Origin: Diatrype stigma
Lineage: Eukaryota > Ascomycota > Sordariomycetes > Xylariales > Diatrypaceae
Direction of reading: 5' to 3'
Assembly (NCBI GenBank): GCA_022225965.2
Contig: JAKJXP020000053.1
Span: forward strand, 124,001 to 188,000
Length of the DNA: 64,000 nucleotides
Below, piece after piece: positions 1 through 11,732 of the stretch (position 1 is its first letter; every line of letters begins with the position of its first letter). Made by a program: the position numbers and the translations under genes. The notes under the pieces are model-generated. The model did no database searches, was not told where the DNA came from, and saw only the letters and a list, made by a program, of their open reading frames with translations.

Positions 1-366
1 ACGACATTCATTATCCAAAACATTACTCAGGGTCTCGTAAACCGCGTTGTAGTCTGTGTCATTTTCGAAGTCGGGATTCTCCCAAACATACATGAACCAC
101 GAAGCCGTATATAGAAGATTAGGGGGCGAAGGCCAGTCCGGAGGAACAACGCCATCTAAAAATGCATAGAGCTTTCCCAAATTGCCAAGGCTCAACAGAT
201 CATTGGGATCGTTTTCGTTCATGATATTGATGACCTCAGCCCAATAGTCGGTGATGGCAGCGCAGTCACTCCAGTCAAGCTGTGACAAGGCCGGGGATTG
301 CCAAGTGCTATTGTCCCATGATAATAGCGAGTTGTAGGAGACGGTGAAGTTAGCCGCGGTCGCCAT
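1..366 (-). CDS. Unknown protein, N-terminal part, cut by the window edge
   Basis: An uninterrupted minus-strand frame runs from an ATG at 366-364 to the window edge, giving 122 codons with no stop. The frame uses mixed codons and is rich in Asp, Asn, Trp and Tyr, like a real fungal exon. It begins MATAANFTVSYNSLLSWD and contains several Asn-x-Ser/Thr sites and Cys residues (near residues 35 and 121). I do not see a clear signal peptide. The pattern of an acidic, tryptophan-rich N-terminal ectodomain recalls orphan fungal membrane proteins, but this is only an impression. No domain is recognised and the function is unknown. The rest of the gene lies left of the window. The start is the first ATG in the frame and could be changed by an upstream exon. 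Confidence 0.6.
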   Translation of the reverse strand, partial: MATAANFTVSYNSLLSWDNSTWQSPALSQLDWSDCAAITDYWAEVINIMNENDPNDLLSLGNLGKLYAFLDGVVPPDWPSPPNLLYTASWFMYVWENPDFENDTDYNAVYETLSNVLDNECR

Positions 367-2634
367 TGTGACTCTGTATCTGAGCACTCAGCAACATACA
401 AAGAACGAAAATAAGCAGGGAAAGACGGTAAAGAGCAGCTTACTTCACTATGGAGGGGGAGAGATCCTTTGGAACTTGCTGCAGTCCCTCATCACTATTT
501 TGTTTGTTTGTGGTCCAAGCATGAACTAATTTTTGGACCCCAATATTCTATTCATAGCCACCTTGTCCACCCTGTCTGCTGTCCGGGGGGGGGAGATTGT
601 GTGGGCTGGGGGACGGTAACAGTACCCGTAATAATGATCGCACACGCTGCTGGAAGACGCATGCAATTCTAGCGGTGTTACATTTAGCTCACGCGAATTA
701 GCCATCTTGCGTTGTTCTAAGTAATTCAATCAGAAACAAGAATATCACGAAGAAATAGTTAGTGAGCGTATAGTTGTTGTTCCCTTCTCATCCGCGGCTG
801 CGATCAGAGCTGAAGATCATGTAAGTGGAGAACACAATATAATGGTAATTACCTATGTACATAGACATAAACAATCTAGTAATATTAAGAGCACCTCTCC
901 GCGCCTGCGGAGGCTTCCTGATAGTACGGGAAATCATTGCCCGAAGAGTATTCAGCTATAATAGAATGATGCAATGCAAGGAAAAGTTCTCACTCTGTCG
1001 CCCTGACCATATTGTACTATTTTTATCTCTAAGCTGACGATCAAAGCCGTCTAAGTAGTTAGGTTATGACCTAATTACATATCTTAGCCTATGATACAAC
1101 TTCAGCTCACTATCACTCATGTGGTCCTAGATAAGACGATCATTTTCATATTGATTGATAGGGGCTCCGACGACTACATTTGTGTTTTCCCCTCTACGCT
1201 TGGCCCTGTCTCTCCCTCCTTCCTCCTTAAACCTTTGGCTTCTCATAATGCAGCTTCAATTTCACATGCCTATATATCACCTCTAATGCCTAGAATTTAG
1301 GTTAGTTGAAGTTATTATACCTCCCCTATATATATGGCGACACAAACTTGTCAATCTAGTGTAATACCTAACTCCTAGTTACCGACAATGTCCCATTATC
1401 CTTGCGTATTTGAGAAGAAGAAAAAAACCTCTTACAACCAATGTGCAAAGTCCGCTTGCTTGATGTCAATCAAATATGTCAAGAATGGACTTCTCAATCC
1501 ATGAACAACTGGAAAGAGGCTCACTCGTAGCCGCATACTTTGCCGGCATCTTCACCAAAATAACTGGCGTCGAGTCACAGTGGTTTCGGACTTCAATGGT
1601 AATCCCCTACAACATGCATTATTGATACTAATGACTGAATCCACGAGTTGTCGGTTTCGTACAGAAGACTGCTGTATTCGTGGAAAGTCTCATTATAGCC
1701 TTTTTTGAAAAGCGCTGAGTAGGACCAGCTGTACCGACGGACATGAAGACTGTTCTGATGCCGCTCAACCTCGGCTTTAGGCTGGAAAAGGCTCCCAAAT
1801 AAATTACATTCATGCTGCTTGTCGGCCTAGTGAGATCTACAGGTGTATCAACGACCTGCACCAGAAATAGAGACCTGTAGGAGAAACAGTCTCAAAGGGG
1901 TAAAGCGACGTTACGTCAATTCTTTCTGTGTTCCGTATTTCTAGGGCTTCTTGGGACAACAACGACACATGCAGAATGATGCTAACCGCAAGCTTTAGTT
2001 CGCAATCGATATGCTCTGAAAGCCAGTCGGAAGACTCTCATGAACAACTCGCGGCTACGCACCATTAACTACCGAGTGGCAGGACATGTTCAGCGCGGCG
2101 GACTCCCGCTTCGGGACTGTTCGCCGTTTCTCCGTCGAGAGAGCTGCCCTTGACATTCTTGAGGCCGTCTGGGAGGGAGAGTAACCTGGCTTGGCTTCGG
2201 TTGGCTTGGTCTTACGGGTGCGCGATGGAGTCCACGACTCGATGCTATAGGTACCGCGGTTGTTCCTACATATGTAGTTACCTTCATGGATACGGTTCCC
2301 AACTTCAATGTTACCTGCAGGCACAGGTAGGTACATGTGCATCCCTGGGCAGCCAAGTGCTCTGCATTTACAGGGGATATCAATCGTTTTACTTAAACTC
2401 GGCCCCTTACTTACAGCTCATCTATATATCTATCCTGATAATACGGCAGCCCCATTTCTTGCCACGCCCTCTTGCACAGCTTTTCCTTCGATCTGACATT
2501 TCCTTACAATCGCCGCTTTGCAATTCTCAGGTCCGTTCGTGGCTCTACACCATCTTTCAGGCCGTAGGTCAACTTGAAGATCATTGAATAACTAGGCTTC
2601 GACGGCTACGTCCATTATCAACTTCCAAATCACG
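367..2634. other. Intergenic stretch, no gene supported
   Basis: About 2.3 kb of mixed composition lies between the left-edge gene and the MetE-like gene. Frames present here are short and lack start codons, splice continuity or family motifs. The most protein-like piece is a minus-strand frame at 1628-1861 that starts from GTG and could be a decayed gene fragment. Nothing else is recognised. Confidence 0.5.
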
Positions 2635-3699
2635 ATGAAGCCCACCGGAGTGCTCATGGTGGGCAGCGTTCCCGGAGCCTCGTCGGAGGAGGTCTTAACC
2701 CGGCTAGCTGCCGCGCTCCCTGGCCGCTTGCAAGCTGTGCCGGATGGCGAGACCGGCGAGCGATATAACTACATTGGATGGCAACTGCAGCGCTTTCCTC
2801 GCATCGCTTGGCGAAGTGAACTAGGAGGGACCCCGTTGCCTGAGTCTGGAGATGCACAGCCGACCTTCACACTTGCCGACATCGAACCGACGGCCTACGA
2901 TGATGTGGCGCTGGCGTCCTACGCCGAATTCAAACGACTGCGTCAAGAACAGAAGATCCCGTCCGGTGTTCGTTTTCAGATCGGCCTGCCTTCTCCGTAT
3001 AGCGTCCTGGCTGGCCACCTGAAACCGGAGGTAGCTAATTCGATTGAGCCGTTATACGAGCAACGCTTTGCGAACACGCTCGATCGTATCGTGGCAGAGA
3101 TTCCTCACGATGATTTGGTAATTCAGTGGGACCTGTGCTTCGAGATAACGGCACTTGAATACGATCAAGGACGGCTTCAGCATCCATTGCATAAACCCTA
3201 TTTCTCATCGCCCGGAGGTGTACTACAGGGTCTTGTGGACCGCGTCGTACAGCAATCTGAACGTATTCCGGCAGACGTCAAGCTTGCCTTCCATCTCTGT
3301 TATGGCGATCTCGGGCACAAGCATTTCATTGAGCCCAAGGATACATCAGTCCTCGTCGGGCTCGCCAATGCTCTACTCGCCCGCGAAACCCTCCGTTCGC
3401 GAACCGAATGGATTCACCTGCCAGTGCCAAAAGACCGGACGGATTCTGATTACTTCGCACCTCTGACCGCCCTGAAGCTGAATAGCTCCGGCTCGAAACC
3501 TCAGATATATCTTGGGGTAGTGCACGCCAATGACGAGGTCGGAACACAGAAACGCATCGAAGTTGCGCAGGCTAGTGTCCCATTCCTTTTCGGCGTGGCT
3601 ACAGAATGCGGCTTAGGCCGGACTCCGCCTGAAGAGATCGACAGTATCTTGCGGATCTCTAGAGAGGTCACTGCAGAGTGGGAGCAGGAAAACTTGTAG
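2635..3699 (+). CDS. UROD/MetE-like TIM-barrel protein
   Basis: A single exon of 354 residues starts at an ATG in MKPTGVLMVGSVPG, with no better start upstream. The protein looks like the C-terminal (catalytic) half of cobalamin-independent methionine synthase, in the UROD/MetE-like barrel superfamily. Visible motifs are IQWDLCFE (residues 163-170), FHLCYGD (219-225) and ECGLGR (324-329). In MetE, the HxC pair and a distal Cys bind the catalytic zinc, and H220, C222 and C325 fit that pattern. No equivalent of the zinc-ligand Glu is obvious; the region around residues 258-270 reads EWIHLPVPKDRTD instead. At 354 residues it is far shorter than true MetE (about 750), so it is unlikely to be the housekeeping methionine synthase. 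A thiol methyl transfer or related reaction is possible, but the substrate is unknown. It stands alone, followed by the transposon at 4008. Confidence 0.8.
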   Translation: MKPTGVLMVGSVPGASSEEVLTRLAAALPGRLQAVPDGETGERYNYIGWQLQRFPRIAWRSELGGTPLPESGDAQPTFTLADIEPTAYDDVALASYAEFKRLRQEQKIPSGVRFQIGLPSPYSVLAGHLKPEVANSIEPLYEQRFANTLDRIVAEIPHDDLVIQWDLCFEITALEYDQGRLQHPLHKPYFSSPGGVLQGLVDRVVQQSERIPADVKLAFHLCYGDLGHKHFIEPKDTSVLVGLANALLARETLRSRTEWIHLPVPKDRTDSDYFAPLTALKLNSSGSKPQIYLGVVHANDEVGTQKRIEVAQASVPFLFGVATECGLGRTPPEEIDSILRISREVTAEWEQENL

Positions 3700-4007
3700 G
3701 CTATTCGTGGGTTCTCATAACAAGTACACGGAGCAAGCACTCATTATCATGCTCCTAGCCTTCTAAAACGCTCGTTGAAAATCGCTAGAATCTCAAATGA
3801 AACCTTTCTTTAGGCAGTAGTCGACCATGTGTTTCCGACTTGATTGCGTTGGCTGTTTGCTGACTTGGAGCATGTTGTATTCGGGGCTTACTTGTACCAA
3901 AGTAAGGAGGCAATGAGGGGTATTTTTACATTCGTTGTTATGCCTTTCGACCTTTTAAGATGCTTGTTAGTGCGCATGTAAGCCTATGAAATGTAAGTTG
4001 GAACTAT
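3700..4007. other. 3' flank of the MetE-like gene
   Basis: About 300 bp of normal composition separates the stop codon from the Gypsy LTR. It probably holds the 3' untranslated region. No further gene is seen. Confidence 0.5.
4003..4007. repeat. Target-site duplication, left copy (ACTAT)
   Basis: The five bases ACTAT directly precede the LTR start. The same five bases follow the other LTR at 9683-9687. Because the next base is T on both sides, the duplication could also be read as ACTATT, so the exact edge is uncertain by one base. Confidence 0.7.
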
Positions 4008-4248
4008 TGTGCGTATTGCAATTAACCCTAATTACTTAATTATTATTAATCCAGCTAAGTATTAAGTTCTTAGGGTTTCTGTTGCAATTATTACTTTAAG
4101 AAAAGAAAAAAAGGAAAGAAAATAAAAGGTTTTTTAACCTATATTTAAATATAATATAGTTGCAAAAGTAAATTTCTTAGGAATTTATTTCCTATTATTT
4201 AATTAGCCAAATGCCTTAGCCTTAGCATTTATTGCCTTAAGAATCCAT
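4008..4248 (-). repeat. LTR (3' LTR of the minus-strand Gypsy element)
   Basis: It is a direct repeat of 9441-9682. The two share long blocks such as CTAATTACTTAATTATTATT. Nearly all aligned differences are C/T or G/A transitions, plus one base of length difference in a poly-A run. On the plus strand it starts TGTGCG and ends ATCCAT. Confidence 0.9.
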
Positions 4249-4268
4249 ATTATTCCCCTTTTTTAATT
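4249..4268 (-). other. Polypurine tract of the Gypsy element
   Basis: On the minus strand this segment reads as a purine-rich run containing AAAAAAGGGGAA directly before the LTR. A polypurine tract next to the 3' LTR primes plus-strand DNA synthesis in LTR elements. Its position fixes the element orientation as minus. Confidence 0.65.
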
Positions 4269-6259
4269 AGATCGTTTTCGATTATCGTAAGATTTTTCCT
4301 TTTAAATAAGCGCCGACGATCCTATTTTAAAAGCCGCTTATTGGCGTATTAAAAGCTTTTTATGGAATGCCCGTTCTTTATATAAGTTAAAAATAAGTTA
4401 ATGCCGTTATATTTGTTTTGTAATTATATTTTTTCCGGATTTTGTAAATAATAGGTATTTCCTTAATGGCAATTAACGATAGCTTAAGGCTTATCGTAAT
4501 ACGATTCGTATTTTTTTTTTACGTTAACGTATACGAAAGATTTAATCGCCGAACGCATAAATACGGATAAAGCCTTTTTTTAAAGGTACGTTTTTATTTA
4601 ATTTTGCGAAATCTTTATATTATTAAATTGTAACTTAATTAACGGTGCTTTATGTTATTTTGTTAATTAGCGTTCGTTTTTAATTTTTTTTTCTGTCAGT
4701 TTACGAACGTATTCGGAATATTCGGTCCATGATTGTTTTTAAGAAGATTAAGTGCCGTATAATAAAAAAAAAAAGGCTATAGTTATTCGGTTTAAATGTC
4801 CGATTATATATCGTTATAATACGCTAGAATAATTTATTAAGGTTTTTTGGCGTTGGATTTGCTGCGTATTTTCGAATTATGATATGTTTTAAATTTTAAT
4901 TAATTTTCTTAATCTTATCGTTATTTTTGGATTTTACGGGTATAATTAATTTTATTTTTGTATTATGCGTTTTATTTTATTTAACGGCGGCTTCGTTTAC
5001 GAAAGTCTTTTCGTTATTATTAATTTATTTTTTTAAATAACCGAAAATAATTCCGATTTTATTAAGTATAAAAATGGTATTAACGAATTAAATGATTGGC
5101 ATAATTTTAGCTTTAATTTATTTTATTACGTATTTAATGGTAATAAAAATATATAATTTATTTATTACCGTATAATTAATTGCTTATCGTATAAAAAAAG
5201 CGGAAAATTATATAGGGTTTAAATCGAATAAAAAAAGATCCGGCTTTTTTATTAATTAATAATTCGAACATTTAATTATAACTTATTATATTGCAAATAT
5301 AATTTTTAAATGCCAGAATTGCTTTTGGACTTTCCGGAATATAATTCCGATTATATAATATTTCTTTTCGTAATGGATTTTCCTTAATTGCATTAAAAGA
5401 TTATCGTATTTTAAAACTTCTTATAGAATTTATACGTTTATTGCGGTATTTCCAGAATATAAAGGATTATCCGGAATTCTTTCGTATATTATTGCTTTAT
5501 ATAATTTATTTCGAAAAAAAAGGAAATGCTTATTAATAAAACTCGGTAGGATAATAAAAAATAAGGTTATTTCGAAACGTAAAAATTCGAAAATAGCTTA
5601 AAGATTAATTCGAATTAATTAATCGGGTTTTCGAATAAATTCGATTTCGTTAAGAAATAACTTATCGGAAGGCATTAACGTTTTGGTTTATTCCGAAAGT
5701 TTAAATAAATAATCCGCAAAAACGTTAGCTTTTTTTAATTTATAATAAATACGAATGCCATAATGTTTAATAATATTTAAGAATTTAATAATTCAAACGG
5801 ATTATTCGGTTTTCGTATTAAGGGTTTTTAAGAATTCGTAATTCGTAATTACCGTAATTTCGTTTTTTTTATTTAATGCCGCTAATGCTGGAATATTAAC
5901 ATAATTCTTAAAAGTTTTCGCTTTTATATAAAATATCGTAATTATATATTAATTAATTTCTTCGAAAAATAAGCAATAAAATAAAAAGCGATATTGCCGT
6001 TTATATATATATAAAGTTATAATAAAGCGGCGCCGACGTCGTTTTGCGAAGCGTCGGTTTTAATTACGAAAGGCTTTTTTTAATTAAACGTATGTATTAC
6101 TGGAATTGTAATAATCTTTTTACGGATTTTTTTTAAGCTGCTGTTATTTTCGGAAATAAGATTACGCATTTATTTTTCGGGCTTTTTATTAATGTTATTA
6201 AAAAGGTTGCAAAACGAAAATAATAATTAATAAAATAACGAAAATAATTAATAGCATTT

Positions 6260-6700
6260 ATAAAACTACGTATTTATATTATGGTTTTAAGCTTAAGTCG
6301 ATTCCGAATAGCAGCAACCTTAATAAAATCGGCTTCGATCCCGTTTTCGGAAATCAAAAATCCTAAAAAAATTCCTTTACGAATAAATATTAAAGATTTA
6401 ATTATATTAATAATTATGCCAAAATTTAAAAGCCTTTTAAGGAATAGGATTATTCGTTCATAAAATTGCTTTTAAATATTTGCTTATACGGCCATATTAT
6501 TAAGCATGCTTAAGATAAATTTTCGAAAAGGCTCGAAAATTTCTTTCATTAACGTTTAAAACGTTATTAAGGCGTTATAAAAACCGAAAAGCATAATTAT
6601 CCATTCGTATAATCCGAATGGAATTACGAAAGCCGTTTTTTTAATATTTGATTCGTATATTTTAATTTATTAAAAGCCATTTTTAAAATTAATAAAACAA
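6260..6700 (-). pseudogene. Gypsy reverse transcriptase, degenerate
   Basis: Minus-strand translation shows the conserved order of Ty3/Gypsy reverse transcriptase: a KTAFVIPFGLYEW block, a degraded NA-x-x-TF block, the polymerase active-site region and FLGFLISENGIEAD. Where the family has Asp-Asp, this copy reads Leu-Asn-Asn (6496-6504), the result expected from G-to-A changes at both Asp codons. Internal stops, several at positions where Trp or Gln is expected, confirm that the domain is dead. The upstream protease and gag, and the downstream RNase H and integrase, are too decayed for confident boundaries. Confidence 0.85.
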
Positions 6701-9440
6701 TATTATCGATAATTTATTACGTATTATATTTTATTTATCGCGTTAAATAAAGAATATACGTTTTTTTTTATTTGGCATTAAATTCGTAATAATCGTAATA
6801 AAACCGTTATATAACGAATGGGTTATATTTATTAGGCTTCGTCGTTTAATCGAGGGCTTTTTTTAAGGTTAATAATACGGAAAAACCCTAAAGGCTTATA
6901 TTTTTACGGATTATAATATTTAAATATGCCTTAATAAAATTCCTTATTGCTTTTATTTAAATTAAAATATATTTTTGCGAAAAAAATTTAATGGGGCGGC
7001 TGTTTTTTGTATCGATATAATAGCGCGTTTTTATATTCGCTATAATCTTTTTCGAAACGAGGCCGAATATTTCGGGGAATTAATCGAAATAACTATTAAG
7101 AAAAGCTTTGATTTCGTTATTTAAAAATATATTTTTGTGTTATTTCGGCTTTTGCTGTTCCTTAATGGAATAAATAAATTCCGTTATATAATTAATTTTT
7201 AAAACAATTATTGGACGAATTATAAGCTTTTTTTCGAATGCATTAAATGTTATTATTTTATTTTCTTTTATGTTATTATAATATATTCCGAATTTATAAA
7301 ATACGTTTTTGCCAAATGTAAGGTTTTTAAGGAAAGTTTCGTTAGGAATTATTTCCGTTAATACCGTAAATTGGGGCGTATTATTTTTTAACATTAGGAA
7401 ATTCGCGGTTATTAAAGCATCTTATTGGATTTTCGGCCTGGTGTTTTTAATATTTTTTATTATAAAGGGTTTCGGAATTTTATACGTTTGGCTTTTGGTT
7501 GCTATAATTTCGGTAATATATAAAGCAATATAACCGTAATTTAAAAAGATTACGAATTTATGTCCGTAATTCGTAATAATTACGAATAAGTTATGGTTTT
7601 TATCGTAATCTTTACGAAATAATTTATTTTTGCTTAATAATGGTTTTTTGTTATTATATATTTCCATCGTATATATTTGGCGTTTTTAATCTTTATCTTT
7701 TATTTTTATCGATTTAATAAAATCGGTAAATTCTTAGTTAAAATCGTAATTAGGATTTTCGAACTTATTTGCCGGATTTTTTTTATTGCCGCTGCTTTTA
7801 TCGTTATTAGTCGTAAAATGGATTTTAATTCGTTTTTTGCCTTTATTTTTTTAATTTTTTATTGCGAAACGGAATTTAATATATCGAAGGTTATTATTAT
7901 TATTATTATATAATAAGCCCTTAAACGTTATCTTTTTTTCGGAAAATGATTAAATGGCTTTAAAAAAGCGAGGTTTTTGCTTATAATTATTTATTTAATA
8001 ATTTTGCTTTCCATAATTGAAATACTTATTATTTATAGCCTTAATTGCGTAATTTTATTCGTTCGTTTTATAAACGTTACGGTTTTCGTTACGAAAATCG
8101 GCAATAATACCGTTTTTGCCCGCTATTGGAATTATAAATATAACGTCGGTCGGTTCGATTTATACGATACCGGGCTTAACTAAAGTAGCCTCGGAAATCG
8201 ATAAATCGTAAAATGGTATTAACGATTTATAAAGCTTAATTAAAATTAACGGCGTATTATAAATTTTTTTTTTCGACCGCTTAACGTATAATATATACGG
8301 TTCGTTATATAATTTTTTTAATAAACTAAGCATTATTTTATAATCGGAATTAATTATAAACCATAATTTAAATATTCGGCAAATTAATTTATAAAAGGTT
8401 TATAATAATTGTTTTAATTTAATAACAATCGCGATTTTCTTAATTTATTCGGTAAAATGCTTTTTTTATTCGCCGGATATAATTCATTATATTTTCATTT
8501 TGGTATAAAAGAAATATAACGAATTGGATAATGGCATTCTTAAGAATATAATGCTTATTAAAAATTTAAAAAACTGCTTTTAAAAAGATTACTTAATTAG
8601 GGTTATAATTAAATACGAAAATTTCGACTTGCTTGAAATTATCCGAACACTTTAAGGCAATTCGTTTAAATTATAGCTTATACGAAACAAAAACCGATAT
8701 AAATTTAATTTGGATTTTTCGTAATTTATCGAAAATATTTAAGGCTATCCATATAAAACGAAGGTTAATAAAAAAAACAACGCGATTTTTGGTTTCGCAA
8801 TATATAAAATTTTTATTTTGGTTTTAAAAAACTGCTTCGAATTAAATTATTCGGACCCGTTTTTTTAAATTATACGATATTCGTATTATTTCGTTAAAAA
8901 TCGTTAAAAATTTAACTTTTTATTAATACGCTTATTGTATTCCATAAATATTTTCGTTATATAAAATAAGAAATAAATAGGTTCGTTTTTATCGGAATCG
9001 GCTTTATTTATAAAAATATTTTTGTTCGTATTACGTAAAAGGGACGTAAATAAGGGTTTAAATATGCCTTTTAATCGGCCGTTATTATTTCGAATTTCGT
9101 AAAAAAGTTTACGAATTTCATTTCGTAAATTTTAAACGGTACCGTTAATAATAATAAAACCGTTTTTAATGCGGTTCGTAAGATTTTCGAGGCGTTCGTT
9201 TGTATTGCGAGCGCTTATTTCGCCGAAATAAAATAAGTTATACTTAAAAGCTTTGGTTTTGCCGTTTTTGCCGTTACTGCTATTATTATTGTTATTATTG
9301 CTGTTATTCTTTCCGTTATTCGTTATTATCATAAGGCGCGTCGGGAATTATATAAAAGATAAGAAATAAAGTTATGAAATAATAAAAAAGAAAGTTGTTT
9401 ATTTTTAATTAAATGATATAAACCTATAAAAATAATTATT

Positions 9441-9682
9441 TATACGTATTATAATTAATCCTAATTACTTAATTATTATTAATCCAGTTAAATATTAAGT
9501 TCTTAAGGTTTTTGTTGCAATTATTACTTTAAGGAAAGAAAAAAAAGGAAAGGAAATAAAAGGTTTCCTAACTTATATCTAAATATAATACAGTTATAAA
9601 AATGAATTCCTTAGGAATTTACTTCCTATTATCTAATCAGCCGAATGCCTTAGCCTTGGCATTTACTGCCTTAGGGATCCAC
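9441..9682 (-). repeat. LTR (5' LTR of the minus-strand Gypsy element)
   Basis: Partner of the LTR at 4008-4248. It begins TATACG on the plus strand, where the other copy has TGTGCG, and it ends GATCCAC. It keeps more G and C than the element interior. Confidence 0.9.
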
Positions 9683-9687
9683 ACTAT
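9683..9687. repeat. Target-site duplication, right copy (ACTAT)
   Basis: ACTAT directly follows the LTR and matches 4003-4007. It marks the insertion point in host DNA. Confidence 0.7.
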
Positions 9688-11732
9688 TTATTAGGTATAT
9701 CTGGTTATGTTATAGGCACTTTAGCTTAACTGCGCTATGTGTACTCTTGGAGCTCGTTGTACTGGGGGCGTAGTTGTAGATGCCGATGTGCGATGGTACC
9801 AAAACTAGATGAGAGAGGCAAGGGGAGTCTTACATGTGTTGTGAACTGTAATGTTGGTTTCTGTCACTGAAGATCTCTGAGACATAATATAATATGGGGA
9901 ACCGACCTATCACCTTGAAGTATGGCTTAACTTGATCTGCCGGTTTCTTAGTGCGGGCATATAACTTTGGAATCTTCCAGTCCGCACGTACCAAGAGAAC
10001 TTTGAATTAAGGGAAATGCACTGCCCCTAGCACTTGATCCGTCTGCAAGCCCTGGGTTTTCCTGGGACATCATTATACCCAACCAATGTTGTCCATAACC
10101 GAGCACCGGCCGAACAAGCCCGTTCATAAGGCTGAGGTCGGCTTCCGATACTTGGAAGCCCCATCAAGGGTCCGCGCTAGCCCTCTCTCGAGTGTTTCTT
10201 TCATCTAGGCGCCCCCTGTCACAGGTGGAATCGACGGTCATGATTCCCGAGACCCGTTTGATGAAACGCCTTCACGCCTGGCCTGATAGGAAAAGAAATG
10301 TTACTCAAGTCAGCCTACGCTAGGCTCCTGTAACAAACCTGTCATACACCGGACTGGTGTTATGAGCAGTACGTCGGGGAGTCTTGATTTGCAGGTAATA
10401 ATAGACAAGAAGTGATACGATGTATGTTCGTTAGAGAGATTTTAGAGGACTCTTACTATATGAGAAGAATAAAATGAATGCTATTTACGTAGGGAACTGA
10501 TGCCATATATATCCTTCTTTTTATCTGGTGTTTTTATTACTCCTTTCCCTTATGTGGGATGGATCTAAGGGATTTAATGGATCTGAGGCTTGGCAGTTAG
10601 ATCCAATAGATCATATAGATCATAGCGCTTTAGAGATCTTCCCGACGATTATCCGTATCGTCAATTGTAACGGATTTATTGCAATTGACCTCCGGGTCTT
10701 CTAGGAAATGACCGTTTATAACAGCTCCGCGAGCCATGCTTGTGTCGTCTTCACCCCCTTGGGCTTTTCCGGCTGCTGTCTATCAATTGATCTTTTTGAA
10801 GTCATGAATTCCATGCACGGGGGAGTTCTGCTGTTAAATCCATGAGGTTATATGTACTCACTCAGCTGTGCCTGCCTGCGTATCTAGCGAATCGCAGCTA
10901 TAAAGCGATTTCATCTGCCGATTACATTGTCTCCGAATTCACGTGTGGAAGAATTGGGGTCAAGTGCTGCCGCTATACACACATGTTCCCTGCCACAGAT
11001 ATTTTCAACATAGGAGCTTACTGCTTTATTGTTAGCCCTCTAGAATATAATAGCTTCTCCAACGCTGGTATACTGAAATAGGCGAAAAGGAAAACCAGCA
11101 GATGATGTAGGCCTCAATATGCGGAATGATGTTGGGTGCATGTTGATACATACCTACTTACCTAGGTAGGTACCCTGTAGGTGTGATGCTGTGCGCTATA
11201 AGACCACTTGCGTTGCCTACTTAGGCTGACTATTAGTACATACAGGTAGGTAGGTATTGGCGCAGCCGCAACAAGTTAAGCTCAACTACTGTACATACAA
11301 GAAAGAAATTTATTAATGTACCTATGCTGACACAACGATTACCCATCATACAAATACAAATGTGACCCTGCATTCGGAAAGGTAGGAAAGAAGAGCGAGC
11401 TCACTTGAACACTCAAGACTCAACGTCTCGACAGGGATTATAACCGAGCAGCTCAAATAACCAGGTAACGATACCGTGGGGCGAGATGGAGATGCGGGGA
11501 TATTTCCTGCTTACCGGATACCACGGGGCAGGCTACGGTAGGTGAGAGAGGGGGCCATGAGGTCCAACTGCTAAGGACGTCCAACGTTCTTGGCTCGTCG
11601 CAGGATATAAATTGTATACCTAGGTACCTACCTGGGTAGCTAGTCAAAGTGTCGTGCAAAATAGAGTTCGAACCTGTTCAACCTTCCAGGCTTGTTCCCC
11701 CGCACAGCACAAGTACGACCTCCAAGCAAGAC
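9688..11732. other. Intergenic stretch and ALDH promoter
   Basis: About 2 kb of normal base composition lies between the Gypsy element and the aldehyde dehydrogenase. No supported gene is seen; a 79-codon frame at 10842-11081 has no family signal. The part nearest the gene holds several CTACCTAGGTAG-type motifs (around 11155-11175, 11240-11255 and 11615-11640). The ALDH promoter and 5' untranslated region should lie in the last few hundred bases. Confidence 0.5.

Larger units (their letters stand above)
4008..9682 (-). mobile_element. Full-length Ty3/Gypsy LTR retrotransposon, RIP-like decay
   Basis: The element is about 5.7 kb and is bounded by two direct LTRs of 241-242 bp with a 5-bp target duplication outside. 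The coding strand is minus. Reading that strand near 6300-6700 gives a recognisable Gypsy reverse transcriptase, including FGLYEWIIM and a downstream FLGFLISENGIEAD block, interrupted by stops. A purine run next to the LTR at 4008-4248 agrees with the minus orientation. The interior is extremely A+T rich and full of TpA, with many stops, as expected from repeat-induced point mutation. A minus-strand Asn-rich frame at 9132-9332 may be a gag remnant. No intact open frame remains, so the copy cannot move by itself. Confidence 0.9.

Noticed and set aside
1628..1861. Possible minus-strand coding fragment
   Set aside because: It has no ATG at its start, no matching exons around it, and no family I recognise. 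It may be a decayed gene, but I cannot support it.
4300..9400. Plus-strand open frames of 60-85 codons in the Gypsy island
   Set aside because: They are chance frames in A+T-rich mutated DNA, made of Ile/Phe/Asn-rich translation, opposite the element's real coding strand.
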